Of a DNA stretch of 41,649 bases, positions 35,051 to 41,649 are shown piece by piece. The position numbers were made by a program, and so were the translations under genes. Source of the DNA: an uncultured Alphaproteobacteria bacterium (GTDB taxonomy: Bacteria > Pseudomonadota > Alphaproteobacteria > HIMB59 > GCA-002718135); NCBI GenBank assembly GCA_902541435.1, contig CACBQR010000008.1:1-41649 (forward strand), in the 5' to 3' direction. Every line of letters starts with the position of its first letter. The first letter of the stretch is position 1. A model generated the notes under the pieces. It did not search any database and was not told where the DNA came from. It saw only the letters and a program-made list of their open reading frames with translations.

Positions 35051-36655
35051 ATGAACGAAAGTTTTGACTATATTATTATTGGTGCAGGCACAGCAGGTTG
35101 CATATTAGCAAATAGACTTTCAGAGAATGAAAACATTAAAGTGCTTTTAATTGAGGCTGGAGGAAAAGACACTAATCCTTGGATACATATTCCAGGTGGT
35201 TATTTTAAAACAATGCATAATCCAAAAACTGATTGGTGCTTCACAACTGAAGAAGAAAAGTTTTGTAATAATAGAAAAATGCTTATTCCAAGAGGAAAAA
35301 CATTAGGTGGAAGTTCATCAATTAATGGGATGTTGTATATAAGAGGTCATGCAAATGACTATAATTACTGGAGACAATTAGGTAATATTGGATGGTCTTG
35401 GGAAGACGTATTGCCGTATTTTAAAAAATCTGAAGATTACAGAATTTCTAAAAGTGAATTTCATGGTACTGATGGACCTATCAAAGTAGAAAAAATAAGA
35501 TCAAAGTTTAAATTATTGGATTTATTTTTAGAGGCATCTCAAGAATTTGGTTACAAAAAAAATGAAGACTTTAACGATGGCGACAATGAAGGAATGGGTT
35601 ATTTCCCGATGACAATTGATAAAGGGTTTAGATGTAGTGCTGCAGTCGCTTTCTTAAATCCTATCAAAAATAGAAATAATTTAAAAATTATAACTGAGGC
35701 ACATGTTAAAAATTTAACCTTTGAAAATTTAAAAGTAAAAAATGTAAATTTATGGAAAAACAATGAAGAATTTTCATATTCTGTAAACAAAGAAGTTTTA
35801 TTGTCTGCAGGAACAATTGGATCTCCTCACATATTACAAGCTTCAGGTATTGGTCCAGGTAAACTGTTAAATGAAAATAATATTAGTATTGTAAAAGAAA
35901 TTGAAGGTGTTGGAAAAAATTTAACTGATCATTTAATGTTAAGACCAGTTTACAAAATTAAAAACTTAGAAACGTTAAATGACATATATCATAGTTTTAC
36001 AAAAAAATTTTTAACAGGATTAAGCTATTTAATTTATAAGAAAGGACCATTAACAGTTGGAGCAAGTTATTTGTGTGGCTTTATTAAAAGTGATTCGTAT
36101 TTAGAAAACCCTAATTTACAATTTCATATCTCACCAGCTAGTACTGATTTACTTGGAAAAGCAGGCCTACATAAATTTCCAGCATTCACTCCTACAATAA
36201 CAAATATTCGTCCGACAAGTAGAGGTTCAATAGAAATTAAATCTTCAGATACAAGAATTTATCCTCAAATAAAAATGAACTACTTATCTACTGATGAAGA
36301 TAGGGAAATTGCAGGTAAGTCTATTAAAATTGTAAGAAAAGTTGTTTTAGAATCAAAGGCATTTAAAAATTATGAACCTGAAGAATATAGACCAGGGATA
36401 CAATTTAAAGATAATGAATCTCTGGCAAAAGAAGCGGGTAAATTTGCAAACACTATTTTTCATCCAGTAAGTACATGTAAAATGGGTAATGATGAAAATT
36501 CAGTTGTAAGCGATAGTCTAAAAGTAAAAGGAATAAACAACTTAAGAGTTGTTGATGCATCTGTTATGCCCACTATAACATCTGGTAACACCAATGCCCC
36601 TACTATGATGATTGCTGAGAAAGCATCAGACTTAATTATTAGAGATCAGAATTAA
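35051..36655 (+). CDS. GMC-family FAD-dependent alcohol oxidoreductase
   Basis: This 534-residue choline-dehydrogenase-like enzyme binds FAD by GAGTAGC at 11-17. GMC signature 1 (RGKTLGGSSSINGMLYIRG) is near 80-98 and signature 2 (SAGTIGSPHILQASG) near 252-266. The C-terminal active site has HPVST and GNTNAP segments that place the catalytic His/Asn pair. It oxidises a primary alcohol and passes electrons to a quinone or other acceptor. The gene's stop abuts the convergent xsc gene. Isethionate dehydrogenase IseJ is a GMC enzyme that makes sulfoacetaldehyde, so that is a plausible role here, but choline and other alcohols are equally possible from sequence alone. Confidence 0.9.
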   Translation: MNESFDYIIIGAGTAGCILANRLSENENIKVLLIEAGGKDTNPWIHIPGGYFKTMHNPKTDWCFTTEEEKFCNNRKMLIPRGKTLGGSSSINGMLYIRGHANDYNYWRQLGNIGWSWEDVLPYFKKSEDYRISKSEFHGTDGPIKVEKIRSKFKLLDLFLEASQEFGYKKNEDFNDGDNEGMGYFPMTIDKGFRCSAAVAFLNPIKNRNNLKIITEAHVKNLTFENLKVKNVNLWKNNEEFSYSVNKEVLLSAGTIGSPHILQASGIGPGKLLNENNISIVKEIEGVGKNLTDHLMLRPVYKIKNLETLNDIYHSFTKKFLTGLSYLIYKKGPLTVGASYLCGFIKSDSYLENPNLQFHISPASTDLLGKAGLHKFPAFTPTITNIRPTSRGSIEIKSSDTRIYPQIKMNYLSTDEDREIAGKSIKIVRKVVLESKAFKNYEPEEYRPGIQFKDNESLAKEAGKFANTIFHPVSTCKMGNDENSVVSDSLKVKGINNLRVVDASVMPTITSGNTNAPTMMIAEKASDLIIRDQN

Positions 36656-38425
36656 TTATTGAACTACTGTATCTTGAGGATCAATACCAGCAACTTCAAC
36701 TGGTGCTTTCATAGCATCTCTTCTAAAAGGTTCTCCCAGTTCTTGGTTTAACATTACTTCTATAAAAGTAGTTATACCTTCCATTTGATCCTTGCAAGAT
36801 TGTTGTAAAGTTTCTGTTAGTTCCTCTTGAGTGTGAACTTTAATACCTTTAAATCCACACGCTTCTGCAATCTTTGCATAGCTTAATTTAGGATCAAGTT
36901 CTGTTCCAACAAAATTATTATTATACCAAAGTGTAGTATTTCTTTTCTCCGCTCCCCATTGATAATTTCTAAAAATTATCATTGTAATATTTGGCCAACC
37001 TTCTCTATTACAAGAAGTCATTTCACTCATACTTATTCCAAATGCGCCGTCACCTGCAAAGCCAACAACTGGTGTATTTGGACAACCTATTTTAGCTCCA
37101 ATTACAGATGGAAAACCATAACCACATGGTCCAAATAAACCCGGTGCTAAATATTTTCTACCATTCTCAAATGTTGGATAAGCATTACCGATTGCACAAT
37201 TATTTCCTATATCACTTGATATAATTGCATCTTCAGGAAGACCTGCTTGAATAGCTCGCCATGCCATTCTTGGTGACATTTTCTCTGGTTCTCTATCTCG
37301 TGAATCTTTATTCCAAGATGTGCCAGGATCATCTTCTTCATGATCAAGGCCAGTTAATGTTTGAAGCCATGCTGACTTTGTCTTATGAATTAACTCTTCT
37401 CTTTCTCTTCTATCTTTATCACCTGCATTTGTTGTAAGGTTTTCTAAAATTTGTTCTGCAACTAGTTTTGCATCTCCACAAATACCAACACTTATTTTTT
37501 TTGTTAAACCAATGCGATCGGAATTTATATCAACTTGAATGACATCCGCATTTTTTGGCCAATAATCTATTCCATAACCTGGTAAAGTTGAGAAAGGATT
37601 TAACCTTGTACCAAGTGCGAGAACTACATCTGCCTTAGATATTATTTCCATTGCTGCTTTAGATCCATTGTAACCTAAAGGACCAACCGCAAGAGGATGT
37701 TTGCCAGGAAAACTATCATTGTGTTGGTATCCGCAGGCAACTGGAGCGCTTAATTTTTCAGCAAGTTTTTTGCAATCATCAATAGCGTCAGCTAAAATCA
37801 CTCCAGCACCAGATAAAATGACTGGGAATTTTGCATTAGATAAAAGATCAGCAGCATCTTTAATTGCTTCTGTTCCACCTGCAGGTCTTTCAAATTTAAT
37901 TATAGGTGGCAGATCAATATCAACAACTTGAGTCCAAAAATCTCTTGGTATATTTAATTGAGCAGGAGCAGATCCTTTAATAGCTTTTGAAATAACTCTA
38001 TTTAAAACTTCTGCAACTCTTGATGGATCTCTTACTTCTTCTTGATAGCACACCATATCTTTAAATAAGTTCATTTGCTCGACTTCTTGGAAACCTCCTT
38101 GACCAATAGTTTTGTTAGCTGCTTGAGGAGTAACTAAGAGCATTGGAGTATGATTCCAAAAAGCAGTTTTTATAGGTGTAACTAAGCCAGTTATACCAGG
38201 TCCGTTTTGCGCAATACACATAGCGATTTTACCAGTTGATCTTGTATAGCCATCAGCCATAATTCCACCATTTGTTTCATGAGCAACATCCCAAAATGTT
38301 ATTCCAGCCTTAGGAAAAAGATCTGATATTGGCATAAATGCAGATCCAATTATTCCAAAAGCATGTTGAATACCGTGTTTTTGCAAAACTTTTACGAAAG
38401 CCTCTTCTGTTGTCATTTTTGCCAT
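36656..38425 (-). CDS. xsc: Sulfoacetaldehyde acetyltransferase
   Basis: This thiamine-diphosphate enzyme turns sulfoacetaldehyde and phosphate into acetyl phosphate and sulfite, the desulfonation step. The 589-residue length fits Xsc. The N-terminal Xsc pattern ETNGGIMADGYTR is near 50-62, with Glu50 region for ThDP activation, and the ThDP/Mg motif GDGAFGISM begins near 467 with Asn near 491 (FRNYQWGAEKRN). The KRNTTLWYNNN stretch after it is typical of Xsc rather than acetolactate synthase. It stands alone, convergent with the GMC gene and divergent from uvrC. Sulfite disposal genes are not in the window. Confidence 0.94.
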   Translation of the reverse strand: MAKMTTEEAFVKVLQKHGIQHAFGIIGSAFMPISDLFPKAGITFWDVAHETNGGIMADGYTRSTGKIAMCIAQNGPGITGLVTPIKTAFWNHTPMLLVTPQAANKTIGQGGFQEVEQMNLFKDMVCYQEEVRDPSRVAEVLNRVISKAIKGSAPAQLNIPRDFWTQVVDIDLPPIIKFERPAGGTEAIKDAADLLSNAKFPVILSGAGVILADAIDDCKKLAEKLSAPVACGYQHNDSFPGKHPLAVGPLGYNGSKAAMEIISKADVVLALGTRLNPFSTLPGYGIDYWPKNADVIQVDINSDRIGLTKKISVGICGDAKLVAEQILENLTTNAGDKDRREREELIHKTKSAWLQTLTGLDHEEDDPGTSWNKDSRDREPEKMSPRMAWRAIQAGLPEDAIISSDIGNNCAIGNAYPTFENGRKYLAPGLFGPCGYGFPSVIGAKIGCPNTPVVGFAGDGAFGISMSEMTSCNREGWPNITMIIFRNYQWGAEKRNTTLWYNNNFVGTELDPKLSYAKIAEACGFKGIKVHTQEELTETLQQSCKDQMEGITTFIEVMLNQELGEPFRRDAMKAPVEVAGIDPQDTVVQ

Positions 38426-38557
38426 AATAAATCCTTAATATATTATTCTTTCCTACATTAAATTAATTATTAAATGAACTACAATAATCTTGTTAGTTAT
38501 TTATTAATTTTATAAAATTCCTATTTAATGAAAAAATAATTATTTACGATTGATAAA

Positions 38558-40390
38558 ATGACGCTTCCTGGACAAGAGATTATTAAGGCTACATCTAAAA
38601 CTTTGCCAAATCAACCTGGTGTATACCAAATGCAAGATGAGAAGGGTAACATTCTATATATTGGAAAAGCAAAAGTATTATCTAATAGAGTAAAGAATTA
38701 TCTATCTTTAAATAACCTAACCAGAAGAATTCAAAGAATGGTTAGTCTAACTAAATCAATGAACTTCTTTGTCACAAATACAGAGTTGGAAGCAATCATA
38801 CTTGAATGTAATTTAATTAAAAAACATAAACCTCGGTTTAATGTTCTGTTAAGAGACGATAAATCATTCCCTTATATATTTATTTCATCAGAACATGATT
38901 TTCCTAGAATTGAGAAACATCGTGGTCCACAAAAGAAAAAAGGTAGATATTATGGACCATTTGCAAGTCCAGATGCAGTAAATAGAACTATTAATACAAT
39001 ACAACGAATATTTCTTTTAAGATCATGCACAGATAAAGAGGTTAATGCAGGAAATAAATTGTGCTTCAATTATTATCTTAAAAGATGTTCTGGTCCATGT
39101 GGAGGAAAAATAACAAAAGAAGCTTATTCGAAATTAATAGAGTCAGCTGATGATTTTCTAAGTAGTGGTAATTCTCAAAAAATACAAAAAAATTTTACAG
39201 ATCAAATGTATAAGGCTTCAAAAAAAAATAATTTTGAATTAGCAGCATCTTTAAGAGATAGACTCAAAGCTTTAAAACATATTGAGCAAAATAATTCAAT
39301 TAAGATTAAGGATATTAAAAATGCTGACATTTTTGCTATAACATCAAATGAAGGCAAAACATGTATTTATGGAAGTTTTTTTAGAAATAATACTTCTTAT
39401 GGTGGTAAAGCTTTCTACCCAGATCATGACAACTTATTAGATCACGAAGAAATAATGTTAGGTTTTTTAAACATATTTTATGCAGAGAAAGATATCCCTG
39501 AAACAATTATTACTAACATAGTTGTTGATAAGAATAATAATGCACAAATTTTAGGAAAAAATTTTGATAAAACAAAATTCATAAAACCATTAAAAGGGCC
39601 TAAAAAAAATTTACTTAAATTTGCAGAAAAAAATTCTAAAATAAATTTAGACATCAAATTAAATAAACTTAAATCCTTTGATAATTTTAATGCAGAAATT
39701 AAAAAAATATTTAAACTTAAAGATGAAATTATAAAAATAGAAGCTTACGATAATAGTCATACATTTGGAAAACATCCTATAGGTGTAATGGTTGCCTATA
39801 ATCAAAATGGATTTATAAAATCAAATTATAGAAAGTTTAATATTCGATTTGATCTTGAAGAAAACAAAAATAAAGTTGATGACTATTATATGATGAAAGA
39901 AATGCTAACTAGGAGATTTAGTAATTCAAAATTTCAAGATGAATTAGACCTGCCAAGTTTATTACTAATAGATGGAGGTAAAGGACAATACAATTCTGCA
40001 AAAAAGGTATTAGATAATTTAAAAATAGATATACCAATTATCTCTATGGCAAAGGGTGAGGAAAGAGATGCAGGTAGAGAAATATTGATACATGATAAAT
40101 TTATACATAGATTAAATGAAAATAATCCACTTCTTCATTTTTTACAAAATATTAGAGATGAAGTGCACAGATTTGCAATAACAACACATAGATCAAAAAG
40201 ATCAAAGATGAGTGTTAAATCTGTATTTGATGATATAGAAGGGGTGGGTCCAGAAAGAAAAAAAATATTAAAAAAGCATTTTGGTACTGTTGAGAAATTA
40301 AAATTAGCCAGTTTAGATGAATTAAAAGAGGTTAAATCTATACCTGAGTCAATTCTAACAAAAATTTATGAATATTTTCATAGCGTTTAA
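38558..40390 (+). CDS. uvrC: Excinuclease ABC subunit C
   Basis: UvrC makes the dual incisions of nucleotide excision repair in complex with UvrB. The 610-residue protein has the GIY-YIG nuclease domain at about 16-100 (GVYQMQDEKGNILYIGKAK), a Cys-rich region near 160-190 (RSCTD...CFNYYLKRCSGPC), the UVR motif near 210-240, the RNase H-like C-terminal nuclease (SYDNSH-like EAYDNSHTFG near 395), and helix-hairpin-helix motifs at the end (IEGVGPERKKILKKHFG). It is the first of a plus-strand group with pgsA, moaD and moaE, a gene order common in alphaproteobacteria. Confidence 0.97.
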   Translation: MTLPGQEIIKATSKTLPNQPGVYQMQDEKGNILYIGKAKVLSNRVKNYLSLNNLTRRIQRMVSLTKSMNFFVTNTELEAIILECNLIKKHKPRFNVLLRDDKSFPYIFISSEHDFPRIEKHRGPQKKKGRYYGPFASPDAVNRTINTIQRIFLLRSCTDKEVNAGNKLCFNYYLKRCSGPCGGKITKEAYSKLIESADDFLSSGNSQKIQKNFTDQMYKASKKNNFELAASLRDRLKALKHIEQNNSIKIKDIKNADIFAITSNEGKTCIYGSFFRNNTSYGGKAFYPDHDNLLDHEEIMLGFLNIFYAEKDIPETIITNIVVDKNNNAQILGKNFDKTKFIKPLKGPKKNLLKFAEKNSKINLDIKLNKLKSFDNFNAEIKKIFKLKDEIIKIEAYDNSHTFGKHPIGVMVAYNQNGFIKSNYRKFNIRFDLEENKNKVDDYYMMKEMLTRRFSNSKFQDELDLPSLLLIDGGKGQYNSAKKVLDNLKIDIPIISMAKGEERDAGREILIHDKFIHRLNENNPLLHFLQNIRDEVHRFAITTHRSKRSKMSVKSVFDDIEGVGPERKKILKKHFGTVEKLKLASLDELKEVKSIPESILTKIYEYFHSV

Positions 40391-40417
40391 AAAATTCTTC
40401 ATCTAGATAGAACAAAG

Positions 40418-40960
40418 ATGAATATATCTAATATTCTAACGTTAATTAGAATAGCGATAATACCTATTATAGTTATTTGTATATATCTTAAAAACCCATA
40501 TTTTGGCTGGATTGCCTTTACATTATTTTGTTTAGCTGGAATAACAGATTATTTTGATGGATATTTAGCAAGAATAAGAAATGAAGTTACAAATTTTGGA
40601 ACATTTCTTGATCCAATTGCTGATAAATTATTAGTAGCAGCAGTGATTCTTATTTTAACTTCTAAAGGTGTAATAAAAGACTGGGATACGATTCCAGCCC
40701 TAATAATATTATTAAGAGAAATAACAGTATCAGGTTTAAGGGAATACTTAGCAGGAATTAAAATCAGTATTCCAGTATCAAGAATTGCAAAAGCAAAAAC
40801 CTTTCTTCAACTAGCCGCACTTGGATTACTTATACTATCTGAGAGTAATCTAAATTTATTATTTATTTTTTATTTAGGTAAGGTTTTTCTATGGATTGCT
40901 GGAATTCTTACACTCTATACAGCCTATGATTACATTAAAGGATCAATAAAACATTTTTAA
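40418..40960 (+). CDS. pgsA: CDP-diacylglycerol--glycerol-3-phosphate 3-phosphatidyltransferase
   Basis: PgsA makes phosphatidylglycerol phosphate at the inner membrane, the committed step of phosphatidylglycerol synthesis. At 180 residues it has the usual length. The CDP-alcohol phosphotransferase motif is intact near 43-71: DG-x2-AR-x8-G-x3-D-x3-D (DGYLAR...GTFLDPIAD). Several membrane helices surround it. It starts 27 bases after uvrC and 5 bases before moaD. Confidence 0.96.
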   Translation: MNISNILTLIRIAIIPIIVICIYLKNPYFGWIAFTLFCLAGITDYFDGYLARIRNEVTNFGTFLDPIADKLLVAAVILILTSKGVIKDWDTIPALIILLREITVSGLREYLAGIKISIPVSRIAKAKTFLQLAALGLLILSESNLNLLFIFYLGKVFLWIAGILTLYTAYDYIKGSIKHF

Positions 40961-40965
40961 ATAAT

Positions 40966-41211
40966 ATGAGAATTCGATATTTTGCTTGGATTAAGGATAT
41001 AACAAATAAGGATGAGGAAATAATTGAAATAAATCATCCTAAAACTATAAAAGAATTAAAAAAATATTTAGAGAATTTATATCCTGAGCTGCAAAAACAT
41101 TTTTTACAAGATGTTTTAAGATTTGCAGTTAATCAAGAATATGTTTCAGAGAATTTGAATTTAAAACCAATTGATGAAATTGCAATCTTTCCGCCAGTTA
41201 GTGGTGGTTAA
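40966..41211 (+). CDS. moaD: Molybdopterin synthase sulfur-carrier subunit
   Basis: This small ubiquitin-like protein (81 residues) carries sulfur as a C-terminal thiocarboxylate for molybdopterin formation. It ends in SGG, the required Gly-Gly, after the IAIFPPV strand typical of MoaD. Its stop overlaps the moaE start by one base (TAATG), which keeps the two subunits in balance. Molybdenum cofactor would serve, for example, a sulfite dehydrogenase, but none is seen here. Confidence 0.95.
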   Translation: MRIRYFAWIKDITNKDEEIIEINHPKTIKELKKYLENLYPELQKHFLQDVLRFAVNQEYVSENLNLKPIDEIAIFPPVSGG

Positions 41212-41627
41212 TGATTAAAATACAAAAAAAAAATTTTAATTTAGAAGAAGAAATAGAGAAAATTAAAAATAAATATTCAGACATAGGAGCTCTTACTTCT
41301 TTTGTTGGATATGTAAGAGATTTAAATAACAATAAAGATGTGAAATATTTAAATTTAGAAGTTTATCAAGAAATGGCTTTTAAAGAATTATCAAAAATTG
41401 AAAATAACGCGACTAAAAAATGGAGTTTAATTGATACTTTGATAATTCATAGATATGGAAAATTAAATGTTAATGAAAAAATTGTTTTAGTTTGTTGTTT
41501 TTCTCAACATAGAAAAGATAGTTTTGCAGCTTGTGAGTTTATTATGAATTATTTAAAAAAAGACGCTCCATTCTGGAAAAATGAATTTTATTATAAAAAT
41601 AATGAATGGTTAGAAAATTCTAGCTAG
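41211..41627 (+). CDS. moaE: Molybdopterin synthase catalytic subunit
   Basis: MoaE, with MoaD, converts precursor Z (cPMP) to molybdopterin. The 138-residue protein has FVGYVRD near 28-34 (substrate-binding Arg), QHRKDSFAACE near 101-111 with the conserved His-Arg pair, and the catalytic lysine segment LKKDAPFWKNE near 116-126. It is slightly shorter than E. coli MoaE (about 150) but has all key residues. It is coupled to moaD by a one-base overlap and is the last complete gene in the window. Confidence 0.95.
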   Translation: MIKIQKKNFNLEEEIEKIKNKYSDIGALTSFVGYVRDLNNNKDVKYLNLEVYQEMAFKELSKIENNATKKWSLIDTLIIHRYGKLNVNEKIVLVCCFSQHRKDSFAACEFIMNYLKKDAPFWKNEFYYKNNEWLENSS

Positions 41628-41649
41628 CGTTTTTAACCATATCGCTAAA

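Noticed and set aside
38426-38557. tRNA or other structured RNA in the xsc/uvrC gap
   Set aside because: The sequence is very A/T-rich, with no cloverleaf or stable stem; it probably holds only the two divergent promoters.
41620-41649. Possible last nine codons of a convergent minus-strand gene
   Set aside because: An open frame to a TAG exists, but 30 bases are too few to support a gene.

Overview
The window is AT-rich with very short intergenic gaps, many 1-11 base gene overlaps and several convergent pairs whose stops touch or nearly touch. This coding style, the alphaproteobacterial look of the proteins and the abundance of C2/C3 sulfonate enzymes suggest a streamlined marine alphaproteobacterium (SAR11-like, HIMB59/AEGEAN-169-like or SAR116-like). 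The lineage is inferred, since no rRNA or clear marker for a clade is present. I see no tRNA, rRNA, CRISPR array, insertion sequence or phage gene.

Layout. (1) Positions 1-12082, minus strand: one uninterrupted run of 12 genes. It starts with a family-5 solute-binding protein and its Opp/Dpp-type ABC importer (oppB, oppC, oppD, oppF types). It continues with two Gfo/Idh/MocA oxidoreductases, an EamA transporter, an aldose 1-epimerase, the two subunits of a sulfopyruvate decarboxylase (ComD/ComE type) and a PfkB sugar kinase that runs off the left edge. (2) 12227-14819, plus: a PMH-type sulfatase/phosphonate monoester hydrolase and a core-MetE-like protein. (3) 14816-17271, minus: an omega-amino acid (taurine-type):pyruvate aminotransferase and alanine dehydrogenase. 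(4) 17390-19170, plus: a phosphate acetyl/butyryltransferase and an EamA transporter. (5) 19178-24985, minus: a MalEFG-type sugar importer without an ATPase gene, a double-SnoaL protein, a HAD protein lacking its catalytic Asp, and an SDR dehydrogenase. A LacI regulator and an alpha/beta hydrolase are divergent from it (25113-26813). (6) 26815-29899, minus: a bicupin, a SnoaL-like protein and an epoxyalkane:CoM-transferase-like MetE-family protein; divergent from these are a second double-SnoaL protein and HpsN (30008-32424). (7) 32426-34976, minus: a Na+/Ca2+ exchanger, a CysQ-type phosphatase, a short APS-kinase-like protein and a small HxGH nucleotidyltransferase. (8) A GMC oxidoreductase (35051-36655) convergent with sulfoacetaldehyde acetyltransferase Xsc (36656-38425). 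(9) Housekeeping genes uvrC, pgsA, moaD and moaE (38558-41627).

How the parts fit. Xsc converts sulfoacetaldehyde and phosphate to acetyl phosphate and sulfite. The window appears to encode several feeders to it: taurine transamination with alanine recycling; DHPS oxidation by HpsN to sulfolactate and, through an unseen sulfolactate dehydrogenase, to sulfopyruvate for ComDE; and possibly isethionate oxidation by the GMC enzyme. The phosphotransacetylase would pass acetyl phosphate to acetyl-CoA. The first operon combines a mutarotase, a PfkB kinase and ComDE with a large importer, so a sulfosugar such as sulfoquinovose is an attractive but unproven substrate. The least explained parts are the double-SnoaL proteins, the CoM-transferase-like operon, the nucleophile-less HAD protein and the APS-kinase-like/nucleotidyltransferase pair. 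The MalG-type permease carries an apparent frameshift in an eight-base homopolymer.
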